Shown: piece by piece, positions 12,124 through 24,685 of the stretch
Layout of the letters: each line of letters begins with the position of its first letter
How positions within the stretch are numbered: position 1 is the first letter of the stretch
Assembly: GCA_008638375.1 (NCBI GenBank)
Contig: CM018047.1
Location: 50,724,679-50,788,678 of the forward strand
Direction of reading: 5' to 3'
Source of the DNA: Nyssa sinensis
Taxonomy: Eukaryota > Streptophyta > Magnoliopsida > Cornales > Nyssaceae
DNA: 64,000 nt
Translations under genes and position numbers: made by a program
The notes under the pieces: model-generated
Told to the model about the DNA's origin: nothing
The model's database searches: none
What the model saw: only the letters and a program-made list of their open reading frames with translations

Positions 12124-14400
12124 TTCTTGAGAGACCCGTCAGCGTTACCCCTGCAAAGCTCTTGATGATTGTTCAGAAGTTTCAGGAGCAGGATGTTTGA
12201 AAACCTTTCCTGTAAGGGATGCACAAACAGATATAGTTATGCCATGTGAAACAAGACCCAATCCTCATGACCTGGCCTCCCCTTTTACTGGAATCCTCAA
12301 AAATCAAATTCTTCTCAGATATATCCATCTTCAAACTCTCTTAACATAAAAAATTAAAGGGCCTTGATTGTAGCAACCATCAATTAATAATCAATAATAT
12401 TATCTGCGGAATGAAGAGAGGTTAAACAAATCTAAAGCAATCAGGTTTAATCCAATTGAATGCCAGCTAGGCACAACATTAAGTGTTAGGAATATTGCGG
12501 CAGAAAGTAATGCAAGCATGGCAATAGCCAAGCACTAGTCAACAGAAGTAGTATGGCAACATGTTTAGCTAAAGTGATGTTATAACGTACAAAATAATGT
12601 AGCACTAGCCTATATGCCCATTAAACTATCTCATGAAAGTTGTTTAAATTAACAATACAAAATTACGGTTATTTGTAAGGGTTCAAGCAAGAGAGCACAG
12701 TGTCTATGATTTTTCTAAATAATATGAATATCATAACAACCCAAAAAATTAATGTATAATATAAAAGAGTGCATGCATGTCAGAAAAAATACCTCGTGAA
12801 CTTGATAGTAATTTATGATTATAACTGTAATTAGTTATCATTCAAGTTCTCTAAACACAAAATCTACAAGTATATTTACCATATTATAGAGGTGTTACAC
12901 ACTTCATTGTATTTTTTTCCCATTATAGGTGTTATCTCTCACTCTCTTGGCACTTATTAAAAAAAAAAACTCCCACTCTGTTATTAGTTACCTCTGGGTA
13001 TGAAAAGTTCTAAGCAGATTTCCAAGTGGCAATATTTTAGAAAAGGACGGACTAAGCACAACAAACATACAAGGCCTTGCGTTGGCTTAATAGGATAGTA
13101 TAGATAGTCATTAGTCATACAGTCATCAACATATTAAACATGTACTTTCTACTGACTGTAACTATCACAATGTGGCTCCAAATCAATGATCATGTGCCAA
13201 CCTATCCCACAAATCCTGCATACTGCTTGAGGAACATTAAGAAAGATTTAAATATGATCCACCACAAGGAGCAGAAGCACAATCATAGACATAATGGCCA
13301 TTGATATGCAATCATAGAAGACTTAACACAAACAATAGCAACCTTATTTTTAGATTAGGCTCAAAATTATAATAACCACTTAACCAGATAATCCAACATT
13401 GCACTACTCATAGATTGTTAAAGACCAAAGAAAGTGATTGATCTGGAACTTGAGACATTTGCACAAATCTTCTCTAATAGGGTAGTAATAAGTTAACAAC
13501 AAAGAGTGTTCAACTTGAGACAGGATGGGAACAAGGTGGCCGTGAATCGTGATTAAGTCACAAAGAATCCAAAATGAATATGAACCTCAGCGAAAATTTT
13601 TGCTAGAGCAAAATAAAAAATATGTCAAGGTTCTGAAATTATTCCAAATGTCTTGAAATTCAGAAACTAGTTCAGGTAACACTTAGAAGTAAAAAGTTCC
13701 TTATTATGAAACAACACATAATAAAATCAGGTTTCCCACGCTTAATGAGTTGCAGAGACTCACAAGTAGATACTGAAATAAAAACAAAAAGACTTTCCGT
13801 GACAAGATAAAAATGGAATACCATCAATTAGAAAAATAGTATCACAAATAGGAAATTTTCAGTACTAATCAAAGTTTAAAAAAAAAAAAAACCATATCGC
13901 TAAATGGTCATTCAACAGATTAATCAAATCCCAATATTTACAGACGAGAACAAAACGTAGACACACAACCCATGGGGGAATCCCCTACCAAAATTCAACA
14001 CGCAATACAATACAATTCAATCATCGCAGCTTAAATCATACATACAGAACAAAAACACGGTTAGTTTAACGTGGAACGCAATTTACCCTTAAGTATATTA
14101 CCCGCTAAAATAAAAGACCACGTATATGTACTGACCTTCTCTTCAAGCGGCTCACAATGCTGAAACTTCCTATCTAAACCAAAATAAAGTCTTTGATTAC
14201 AAAAAATCTGCAAAATTGACGACATTAGAATTAGAATCAATGTTAGGTTAGGTTAGGTTAGGGTCCGGATTCTGAAAAAAAAAAACTTATGAGAAAGTAA
14301 GAGGGCGGAAATAAAAAGAGACAGAGAGAGAATCGTACCTGAGAGAGCGGGATCGAGCGATGAACGAAAGAGACAGAGTGATGAACATCGGAAGGAGACT
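12076..14400 (-). other. 5' leader exons of the SUA-like gene
   Basis: Reading the minus strand, three leader exons precede or contain the start codon. The first runs from about 14400 to 14339 and ends CTCTCAG before GTACG. The second is 14207-14136, with acceptor TTTTGCAG and donor AAG/GTCAGT. The third is 12209-12076, with acceptor CCCTTACAG, and carries the ATG at 12123-12121. The intron between the second and third (12210-14135) is about 1.9 kb with nothing coding visible. A long 5'-UTR intron is common in plant RNA-binding protein genes. The transcription start is not defined by the sequence. Confidence 0.65.
14243..14263. repeat. Short TTAGG tandem repeat
   Basis: Four consecutive TTAGG units occur in the first 5'-UTR intron of the SUA-like gene. 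On the transcribed strand they read CCTAA repeats, close to plant telo-box motifs. This is too short to be an interstitial telomere and any regulatory role is speculative. Confidence 0.6.
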
Positions 14401-15466
14401 CGAATAGCAGATGGATTTGAGAAATAACGCCCTACTGACGCGCTATTTGTTCTGAAATCTGCTGTTTTGACCCTCAGATCCTCGGGTGGATTTTTCCCAG
14501 ATTTGAGATCCGTATGTCAATTGATATTTGATTCGCCAAACGGCCGGTGCTGATTTGGACCATACATATCAAATCCAGCTGCCCCGAATCCGTAAATCCA
14601 AAGTTCCGAACCTTTGCCAAGTCAAATGTAGATTATCTTTTTCAGGGCTAATTAAAATTCAGTCGCTTTTTTTAAAATTGCAATTAACACTATGCTTGAA
14701 TTGAAATATTTGGAAAAAAAATTAAAAGAAAAATTATTTTGTGTTTAGTTTAAACTTAAGAAAGAAAATAAAAGAGATGGAAAAAAAAAGTCTCTTTAAC
14801 TTTTATTTTATTCAATTTATTTTTCACTTAAAAATGAACAAAGACGAAAAGAAATGAGAAAGATATTTAATAAACTTTTTATAATACTAATTCTAACCTT
14901 AAAATTATAATAAAAAAATAAAAAAGACAGTTTCATCCCATAGCATAATAATAAAAAAGTATATAATCATTTATTTTCCTCTCTTTCTTCAATTGTTCTT
15001 AAATAAGAAGAAAGAATTTTACTTTCCTTTTTCTCATTTATTATGCAAACATGAAAGAGGGATTACACTTTCATATCCTCTCCTCTCCTCCCCTCTTCTC
15101 TCCCTCATAATTAATGTTATCATCTCTTCTCCTGCCTTTTTTATTTATCCAAGCATAATGTAAGAGTCAGTTAGTGGCTGACTTTCATTTAGATAAAGTC
15201 TATTTTTATAGGCTAAATTAAGAAGACATCATAAAAATTAGAGAAATATCAATTTTATCACTTTCATATATTGTGTGACAAAAATACTCTTTATTAAAAA
15301 ACAAAACTTACATTCCTTTTTTTATTTTACACAAACCGTAGTCTCTTATTATCTCACACAGACAAATCCTTCTACACAACAGAAAGCCAATGAGTCTCAA
15401 CGTTAATTTCTACTATGATTACACCGTGGTGGAGTTTTTGTGTGATCTCACCATTAAAGAGGTACT
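14401..15466. other. Upstream region of the SUA-like gene
   Basis: AT-rich DNA upstream of the minus-strand SUA leader. It holds low-complexity A/T blocks and a CT-rich patch near 15070-15130. The SUA promoter should lie in its first few hundred bases, but I see no unambiguous TATA element. No gene or clear mobile element was recognised. Confidence 0.5.
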
Positions 15467-18400
15467 TGTCACGCCCTGAATTCCAACGAACCCGTAGCGC
15501 GACTAACGAGACGAAAGGAAAATAAAATAATAAAGAAATAAAAAACAACCTAATAGATTCAACTTAGCTTACATTCATTTTCATCAACACACATACAACA
15601 TGCCATCTTGGGCTTAAGCCCATACATCACAAAAATGCGCCCCAAGTGCCAAAATACTCTAAGTTCTTTCTTCCACTAAAACATCACCGAATCTCTTGCG
15701 TAGCCAGAGTGTCATCTGAAATGTTATCCCACGAATGGGTCAACTCAACTGCTAGTACAATATAATGCAAATGCAAGAAACAAAATTAAGGATGTGACAT
15801 ATGTGAGTGTACAGTTATATCTACATGTCATTCAATGTCATCCATAAAATGTACTAGCAATAATCTACGTGTCATCCAACTCATTAACATAATCTAAGGC
15901 GTGGCATGTGTAAGTGTACAGTTATATCTACATGCACAATTATAACCTACATGCCACCCAATTCATCCATACAATGCATTAACAAGATTCATCATATATT
16001 CATGAATTCATTAATACAATGCAATAAAAATATGCGTGACACACCCATGCAAACTCCATGTCACACTCATGACTCACTTTACCGACCTTCCCCGACGGCC
16101 TGAGTAACCAGTATGTCTCACTTTACGGACCTTCCCCGAAAGCCTGAGTAACCAGTATGCACAACACCAAATGCTCAACTCACACCATGTTCCAAGGAAT
16201 CACACTATGCCAATATGCTCTGATTCCACTATGCCATAATGTAATCTCAATAAGGCATCTTATCCACATATGAAGCATGCTTTAAACAATGTATTACACA
16301 ATAACAGTCTAATCACAAAATCCCTCCATCAAGGGTACATGCATACATAGTTCACTTAAACACATGCCTTAAGTTACACATTCCATAATCTCAACAATTC
16401 TCGAAAATATAATTCACACATTATGCTAACTCATGCGATATACACAGTCACGATCCACATTCTTCACCAACTTTCAAAAAGATAATAGGAAACACATAAG
16501 CATTTAAGCAATCAAGCAGATATGTGAATCATCAAGTCAACATGGCAATTATTCCTAAACTTAATTCTATTTCTTACTTAGCATAATATATCATACCTGA
16601 TGAGTTGGTCTCAACTTAGGAAGATGTACTCGATGTGTAGCAGAACTAGTAGTAGAATGCAGAAGGTTAGACCGCCTTCTCCTTACCTTCGGTGTCCCTA
16701 AAATCATAAAATGTAACTCAGTTTATTGCCGCTTGAATTATGTTATTCATCAAATCTTATATCTTTATTTTATGAGTTTCTAATTTACCAAATTAAACCC
16801 TACGGTTGAGTCCGAAACATTGAAGAAAATAGGTTTGGGCTTTCGTGGAATTCAATTCGGACATCCGAGCAAAAAAGGGTAAAACGATCATTTTGCACTT
16901 TTTACGAATCCTTACGTCCTGAGACCTCTTTTCATAAATCGGACTCTACGGTTGAGTCCGGAGTGGTTGAGATAATAAAATTTCACTATTTTTTTACTTA
17001 AATCGGAGTTCATTTGACTATGTTTCAACTCAGGGGCATTTTGATCATTTTTGATATTGTTACGGGTCTTTTATTTTTTTAGAACTCTGTCTCGTAAAAT
17101 GGACCTCACCATTGGTCTCAGAATGGTCGAGATAGTCAAAATACACTAATGACTTGTCCCATTTGGACTCCGGACTATTTTTGTGACATTTAAACAATTA
17201 AATTAGTTTAATTAATTAATTTAATTTAATTAATATTTTATGTCAGGGGCCCAATTATAATTTTAAAAAGTTCTAGGGTCAAATTGGGATTTCCAAAAGC
17301 TGAAGGGTTAAATCAGAAATTATGATTTAACTATTCTAAATTAGAATAGCCAAACAATGGCTAAGCCCCAAAACAGGGATAAGATATCCCTATTTTAAAA
17401 TTCCAATTTCAATCTCAATTTGATGCACCTGTAACCAAACACCCCCAATCCCTCTTTCAACCCATTTTATACGGCCCACCCAAGAGGCCCAATCCCATTT
17501 CTAATTTAAACCAGGCCCAACTCCCAAACGACCCAACACCTTTTAAACCCAAGATAGGCCCAAACCTGTTTAATTTAAAACATGCCCAAGCCCAATCAAA
17601 CAGGATAGGCCCAACCCTTGCCCCTTCTTCCTCGCGACAATCCGGCAAGTGAACCCTAGGTTTTCGTCGCCATCTCCGGCGACGGCGACGGTTTTTCGGT
17701 CAAATACCTAGGTTTTCCAAATGCCATTCTCTTCCTCTTTTTATCTAGATCTGAACCCTAACTTTGATTTTCATTTTTATCCATTAGAACCCCTCAAAAT
17801 GACTGGAAACCGAAGCTCCGACCACTGAAATCTTCCATTTTTCGAAGCCTCTCTGTTACTGTTTTAACCTAAACTAGTTTCGAATCAGTTACTGTACCTC
17901 ACAGCAACAATTTCTCATTGTTCATTTTAACTTTAACACATAAAATATAAGGAATCCGATTTCAATACCGTGACTTGCAACTGAACTTTGTGACCTCATT
18001 CCTACGTCATTTTTCATGATTTTTTTTGTGCTGGTTTCCATTTTTCACAACCTATTAGATTCTACAATCAAAACCAAGCTATCATGCTCCAAAATAGATT
18101 TGTATAACTAGAAAATTCTAGAGAGAGAAAACACACGATTAGGGTTTCTCACCTCTGTAATGGCACCTCTCCTTCTCCTTTGCTCAAGCTTCTCTCAGTG
18201 CTCACTGCCCTTGGACTCAGCCTCTCTCTTTCTCTCTGATTTCCTCCCTAAGAATTTCAATTTCAACCGTGTGCTCTCTCATTCTCTCTCTACATATATA
18301 TACATATATATACATATATCTCTCCCTCTCTCTCTCTACTCTCTCTCTGTCTACATCAAGCCTACTTCCACACTCAACCTGTTTCACCTACATAGGCACA

Positions 18401-19139
18401 GAACCCCTACCTACACACTCCATCAGCCTGTACACACACATTCACACGCAACATATGCATATATATATATATATGTATATTATATTTAAAACACACACAC
18501 ATCAGTACACACACTGATCCGCACACACTGTATGCCTTGTGTTTATATATATATACACTTAAATGCATGTACATACATGCCATATAACACTACAGGCACA
18601 CACTTTTATATCATACATTATATATATATATATACATATATATCTTCACATATATTAAACACATTCCAACACACACACTCACCACTCAATCGACACACAC
18701 ACACACAGAACACCTCCCCCCCTTTCCTTTTCATATACATATATATAGCTCACTATACATGCACGTACCCAATACATTATACTATCTATATATACATATA
18801 TAATACACATATTATATATGTATATATATATATATTCACATACATACGTATGTAATAAATTCTAGGAACGTACACATACACTCATATCTCACGGCCTATA
18901 CTTATACACGTACGTATGCATGCATGAAAATGCGTGCATGCACGCATTACGAGGCATGGTTCTGGTTTGCCCAAGCGTCGCCCGTACTGACTACTCAAAA
19001 TGAACCGTTCACCTTTCAAAATTTTCCAGTCTCTACAATATCCCGACATAGAGTCCTAACAGCTCGGGTTACCTGGGTACTACACAACTCAGCCAGTCTA
19101 CCTCGGTCTACGTGTCATGTCTTGGGTCAGGGCATCACA
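15467..19139 (-). mobile_element. Probable long LTR (Ty3-type), solo or truncated
   Basis: The segment begins TGTCACGCCCTGA at 15467 and ends TCAGGGCATCACA at 19139. These are inverted-repeat TG...CA termini typical of plant LTRs. Read on the minus strand, the DNA just outside the right end (about 19140-19175) resembles the GAGGA...AAATTTTT coding tail that precedes the 3' LTR in Ty3/chromovirus elements. That suggests a 3' LTR with only a scrap of interior left. Flanking pentamers GTACT and GCCCT agree at three of five positions. The 3.67-kb length is long but within the known range. Inside are a 43-bp tandem duplication near 16073-16158 and a duplicated TGTACAGTTATATCTACATG block (15820, 15916). 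Confidence 0.55.
18290..18930. repeat. Compound TA/CA/TATG microsatellite tract
   Basis: A tract dominated by TATA, TACATA, CACACA and CTCTCT arrays sits in the right part of the long LTR. Several open frames run through it, but their translations are only alternating Tyr, Ile, Thr and His and are not genes. Confidence 0.85.
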
Positions 19140-19525
19140 GCCCTATTGTCAAAACGAAAAATTTATCCTCAATTTTTTTCCATGTCTCTACAGTACTCAA
19201 CAATCAACCTTTATAGACCAAAATTTCTGAGAATCTACTTTACCTCAAAACTTGATGATTTCTTTTTGTCTTTTTCAATTCATTCCGTGATTTGGAATCT
19301 ATTAAGGATTGGATTGAAAAAAACCTAAATCTATACACGATTGAGCTAAAACTAGATAAAAACATTGTCAAATTGTTAAAGTTTGAATTTGTAATGTAGT
19401 TGAGGGATGAATGGACATTGATATTGCTTTTATATATATTGGTTGTTAATGACAAAACTTAAATTCATATACGATTGAGTTAAAATTAGATATAAATATT
19501 GAATATTTATGATATTTGTGAAGAG

Positions 19526-19762
19526 TGCATCAAGTTTAGAAGAATAATATCAAATTGAATTAGTTCATAGTGTTATGTAAGTTACACCAACGTTGTATAA
19601 GTTGCATTTTACGTATTAGAGAGTTACACCTTAATGTTGTGAAAGTTGCACCAAGTTTAAAATAATAAAATCAAATTGAATTGGTACACAAAGTTATGTG
19701 AGTTACACCAAACATTGTGTAAGTTACACCTTATGTTTTAGAGAGTTACACCCTAATATTGT
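19526..19762. repeat. Two ~118-bp tandem units with GAGTTACACC
   Basis: The block from about 19526 (TGCATCAAGTTTAGAAGAAT) recurs from about 19643 (TGCACCAAGTTTAAAATAAT). Both copies contain ATCAAATTGAATT, then repeated (A/G)AGTTACACC motifs. This is a diverged tandem duplication in intergenic DNA. No coding content. Confidence 0.7.
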
Positions 19763-19929
19763 AAGGGTTGCATCTGAATCGCTCGAAAAAGTTAGTAACC
19801 AACTTGGTGTGGGTCATAAGTGTATTAGAAAAAAATAAAAATTTTGCAAAAGTCAGGAACCACCTAAGTTAGCACAATAAAAAAAAAAAACAACAAATCG
19901 AAGAAAACCCCAAAAAGAAAGGTCATAAT

Positions 19930-20246
19930 TAAAAGATCTTAAAGATGATCTATATTTTTTATCCTTCTTTAAATGCAATACAATCTTGAGCTTTTATAGT
20001 TGTGCATAGAGAGATATAAAGAAAATTTAAATTTGAATAAAAGATTAATAGAAAAACTAGAGTATAAATTTAAACTATATAAAATTTAAATTTGTCTTCA
20101 AACTAATCTTTGTTTATGACAAAGATTTGTTTAAATTTAAATTTGAATTCAACTAATCTTTATTTGTAACAAAGAGTGGTTTGAATTTAAATTTGAATTC
20201 AAAATTAGTTTGAATTTAAATTTAAATTCAAAACTAATTTTTGTTA
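19930..20246 (-). repeat. 3' LTR of the copia element
   Basis: A 317-bp LTR that aligns with 24387-24680. It contains tandem AACTAATCTTTGTTT...ACAAAG and AATTTAAATTTGAATTCAA units. It is about 23 bp longer than its partner because one AT-rich unit is repeated. Confidence 0.92.
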
Positions 20247-20365
20247 GGCCCCCTCAAGCTCAATGACTTTTCTGTGATGGTGAGCTTGTTCTGAAGAAGA
20301 TTGAAGCGATTATTGCCGAGTGGTTTAGTTATGATATCTGCAATTTGATCTTAGGAAGAGATGAA

Positions 20366-23300
20366 TTAAATGTCAATGGCTTTATTGGCAACTTTCTCAC
20401 GAACAAAATGAAAATCAATCCCAATGTGCTTTGTTCTTGCATGAAAGACGGGATTAGCAGAGAGATATGTAGCACCAATATTATCATACCATAAGGTAGG
20501 AGGCCGATGAAGAGGAACATGTAATTCTTTGAGAAGAAATTCGATCCATAATATTTCAACGGCTATTTGGGCAAGTCTACGGTATTCAGATTTGGTGCTC
20601 GACTTAGAAACAGTGGATTGCTTTTTGAAACTCCAAGAAATAAGATTTGCATCCATGAAAATACAGTGGCCACTTTGAGAACAACAATCATCAATACAGC
20701 CAGCCCAGTCGGCATTAGTAAAGGCTTGAAGTGTAAGGTTGGTGGAGGGTTGTAGTAGTAGACCATAGTCAATGGTAAATTTCAAGTAGCGCAAGATCCT
20801 TTTAACGGTTGTCCAATGATCATCGGTTAGTTGTTGCATGAATTGACACACCTTGTTGACAGAGAAGCTGATGTCAGATCTTGTAACTGTGAGATACTAA
20901 AGGGCACCCACTGTACTTCGATATAAAGTGACATTTGAGATTGGATCACCAATTTTTTTTGACAATTTAAGATTGTTTGCCATTGGAGTTCGATATGGTT
21001 TGGCTTGATCCATTTTGGTCTTTTGAAGCAAATCAAGAATGTATTTGTGTTGAGATAAGAATAAGCCTTAATTCTCAAGAAATGATGTAAGGAGCCAAGA
21101 TATTTGATGGAAAAAGCTATGTGAAGGGAATTAATCATGTCTTGAATAAGACTAGAAGATATACCAGTTATGATAATGCCATCTACATAAACGAGTATGT
21201 AGAGAATGGTAGTAAATGTCTTTTTGATAAAGAGAGAGGTATCAAATTTGGCTCCAATAAAACCATGTTGATTGAGGAAGGTACAAAACTTAGTGTACCA
21301 AGCACGCGGGGCTTGTTTAAGTCCATAAAGTGACTTGTGCAAGCAATACACGTAATGAGGAGCATTTGGATCAGTAAAACCGGAAGGTTGTTGCATGTAA
21401 ACTTCTTCATTGAGTGTTCCATAGAGGAATGCATTTTGAACATCTAGTTGATAAAGATGCCAATCTCGTGATACTACAAGAGAAAACATAGTACGAATAG
21501 TACATGGTTTAATAATTGGACTAAATGTTTCATCATAATCAACACATTCCCTTTGATGGAAGCCTTTGGCTATGAAATAAGCTTTGTATCGCTCAATTAA
21601 GCCATCAACTTTCTTTTTAAGACGAAAGACCCACAACATTTTGATTAGGGTGAGGAAGAACCAAGGACCAAGTGTTATTTTTTTGTAATGCATTCATTTC
21701 CTCAACCATTGCATTTCTCTAATTCGGATCTTTGTTGGTAGTGGTAAAACATGTAGGTTCAGAAAGAGTGGTTGAAAGAGGATGTTTAGTGGTGGTGAAG
21801 GATTTGGGTTTGAAAATGCCAACTTTGGAATAAGTTATCATAGGATGAGAGGAAGTGATTTGGGGTAGGTGAATAGAAGGATTGGGTGGTGGTATAGGTA
21901 AATGAGGAGAAAAGAGAAGTGATGGGTCGAGTGAAAGAAGTTGTGGAGGAGAATGAGGTAGGGGTGAATGAGATGTAATGGAAGGAACTAGAAAAGTGGG
22001 TGAATTTGGGGGTTGAGGTGGGGTGGGTAAAAGGCTAGGAAGTTTTGATGGGGGGAGAAGATGGCTAGTTAAAATGGATGAGTTTGGCAGTACAGGTTGA
22101 GATGGTGGTGACGGTTTTGAAAGGTGTTCAAAGGAAAATTTTTCTTTGTTAAAGATTACATAACGAGAAATGTAAATGCGACTTGTAGGGAGATGAAGAC
22201 ATTTATATCCCTTGTGAGCAATGTTGTAGCCAAGAAACACACATGGTAGTGAACGATACACAAGTTTGTTAGCATTATAAACACGAAGATGAGGAAAACA
22301 TTCATAACCAAATTGTTAAGAAATGTGTAGTTAGGTTTTGTGTGAAAAATGACTTCATGTGAACTCTTGTGTTTGAGAACCTTAGTGGGAAGTCTATTGA
22401 GAAGATAGACAGCAGTGGAAAAGGCATCATCCCAAGGGGATGGAGGTAGTGGCCATGAGTGTGACACTGATTTCTATAATATAACGATGACGCCTTTCAA
22501 CAAGTCCATTTTGTTCTGGTGTGTGTATGGACAAGATATATGGTGTTTAATGCCACAAGATTGTAATACTGATTTAAAGTTTTGAAATTCACCACCACCA
22601 TTACTTTGAAATCTCTTAATTTTGTGATCAAAAACATTTTCAACCTTTGATTTAAAAATAAGAAAAGCTTGTAAAGCGTCAGATTTTAACTTAAGTGGAA
22701 AGATCCAAATATAATGACTGAAAACATTAGTAAAATAAATATAATACTAAAATTGAGTATTAGAAATAATAGGAGATGGTCCCCAAATGTCACTAACAAC
22801 AAGTTCCAATGGGATTTTGTAAACAGTGGTACTAGGAGAAAAAGATAGCTTGTGACTTTTTCCTAAAGGACACAAAGAGCAAGAAGACTACTTCTTATTA
22901 ATAAAAAGTAAAGAGTTATTAGAGATAACTTGATGAACAGTGCGCATCATAGGATGGCCAAGGCATCGATGCCAGGTCTCTAAAAAAGATCTTGTACCAA
23001 TGAAGGCAGCATGATATAAGGAAGAAGACGGATGGATACCAACGTGTTCCAAACAATATAGGCCTCCTTTATTCGGTCCCTGTAGGATTTCCTACCCCGT
23101 CTGTAAATCCTTAACAACAAAACAATTGGGGTGAAATTCAAAGAAAACATGATTATCACGTGTACATTGAGAAACTGAAAGCAAGTTATGAGTGATAGAT
23201 GGGACATGAAGGATTTTATGAAGGGAGAAAGATTTATGTGGGGTTTGGAGTGAAGAAAAACCAGTACGAAGAATATGCAAACCTGTCCCATTACCAACTT

Positions 23301-24357
23301 TAACTGTATCAGACCCATGATACTCAAAATGAATGTACATGTTCTTGAGATCGGCAATCAATTGATTAGTAGCACCCGAATCGAGATACCAATTTGGATT
23401 AGAGAAATGTTCTGTAGTGGTAGTAGAAGCAGAAGGTGTTATGGACTTGCTTTTGTTGTAGGAAAGATCAAATCGATACAAACATTGTACAAAATGATGA
23501 TTTGGACGATTACAAAGTTGACAGGTGACAAAAAAAGGTGCACCAGATTGTTATGAGCCCCTAGATAGTCCAGGTCCGGGTTCTCTACGACCTCGTCCGC
23601 GTCCACGTTCATGGCCACGTCCCCTTTCACGACCATTAAAATGGGGAGTTGTATTGCCTACATTGGCTTGAGGCTCAGTAGTGAATGAAGCATGGGTGCA
23701 CTGGGTGAGCCAGACTTCTTAATTGAGAAGCATTGCATGAAGGTCTTCTATGGAGACGTCATCGGTTTTGGTTATGATAGAAGTGACGAATGAATCATAT
23801 TTATGAGGTAATCCACCATAGATACAAAGAATAAGATCAGGTTCAGGAATGGGTTAGGCAGTAGCAGCTAGACTATCAACAATGATTTTAATCTTTTGTA
23901 GGTAATCTGAGATGGATAAATTCCCTTTCTTTATAGTTTGTAATTTAAGCTTGAGTTGCATTACTCGAGCTCGTGATTTTGAGGCAAAGATACGATCAAG
24001 AGCTTGCCAAATGGAGGTAGATGTAAAGATGTTTGCAACATGGGCAAGAACAGGTTCGGTAAGAGAAGAGAGAATTCATCCTAAAAGAATATTGTCTTGT
24101 TTATGTCATGCAACATATTTAGGATTGATGGTATTCTCGGATTGAGAAAGAAATTTGGGTAGGCAAGAGAATGAACCATCAATGTGCCCTTCCTACTCAT
24201 AACCTCTAAAAAGATGAAGGAATTGGCACGACATAGCAAAAAGTTTTTGTAATCAAGTTTTAAAGAAAACAAAGTGATTGATGTTGATTGGGACGGGTAT
24301 GGTGGGTGAATTGGTGGTTGCGATATAGGAAGAGGAGTTGGGAGATGAAGAAGTCAT
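20366..24357 (-). pseudogene. Broken copia gag-pol
   Basis: The gag ATG is at 24357-24355, just inside the 5' LTR. The gag frame soon stops and resumes in another frame (LDYKNFLL motif near 24260). A CX2CX4HX4C zinc knuckle lies near 23478-23520, after an Arg/Gly-rich stretch. The protease motif WYLDSGAT is near 23390. Integrase-tail similarity (WDDAFSTAVYLLNRLP) is near 22430 and shifts frame before 22261. Reverse transcriptase occupies about 21690-20900 with LDVQNAFLYG and LYGLKQAPRAWY, but the catalytic box reads YVDG where copia elements have YVDD. RNase H follows (20851-20366), with NADWAG in place of DADWAG and KSEY near its active site. The element is probably inactive. Confidence 0.88.
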
Positions 24358-24386
24358 TATCGTTTGGTATTATGACTTTGATACCA

Positions 24387-24680
24387 TAAAAGATCTTAAA
24401 GATGATCTATATTTTTTATTCATCTTTAAATGTAATACAACCTTGAGCTTTTATAGTTGTACATAGAGAGATATAAGAAAATTTTAAATTTGAATAAAAG
24501 ATGAATAGAAAAACTAGAGTTTAAATTTAAACTATATAAAATTTGAATTTATATTTATTTTCAAACTAATCTTTGTTTGTGACAAAGATTTGTTTAAATT
24601 TGAATTTGAATTCAACTAATCTTTATTTGTAACAAAGATTAGTTTGAATTTAAATCTGAATTCAAAACTAGTCTTTGTTA
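24387..24680 (-). repeat. 5' LTR of the copia element
   Basis: A 294-bp LTR adjoining the primer-binding site. It shares the AAAGATCTTAAAGATGATCT end with the left copy and is immediately followed on the right by the ATAAT target duplication. Confidence 0.92.
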
Positions 24681-24685
24681 ATAAT

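Larger units (their letters stand above)
19930..24680 (-). mobile_element. Ty1/copia retrotransposon, full structure, decayed
   Basis: A 4751-bp element on the minus strand is flanked by identical 5-bp target duplications ATAAT (19925-19929 and 24681-24685). The 5' LTR is 24387-24680 and the 3' LTR is 19930-20246. The primer-binding site TGGTATCAAAGTCAT abuts the 5' LTR (24372-24386). The polypurine tract GAGGGGGCC abuts the 3' LTR (20247-20255). The interior has gag, zinc knuckle, protease, integrase, reverse transcriptase and RNase H in copia order, with several frame breaks. LTR ends are TA...TA rather than the usual TG...CA. LTR differences and frame breaks show it is not recent. Confidence 0.93.

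Noticed and set aside
14243..14263. Interstitial telomere
   Set aside because: There are only four TTAGG units and plants use TTTAGGG; treated as a simple repeat.
18160..18855. Several open frames of 80-110 codons
   Set aside because: They run through TA/CA/CT microsatellites and translate to alternating Tyr-Ile and Thr-His; no domain.
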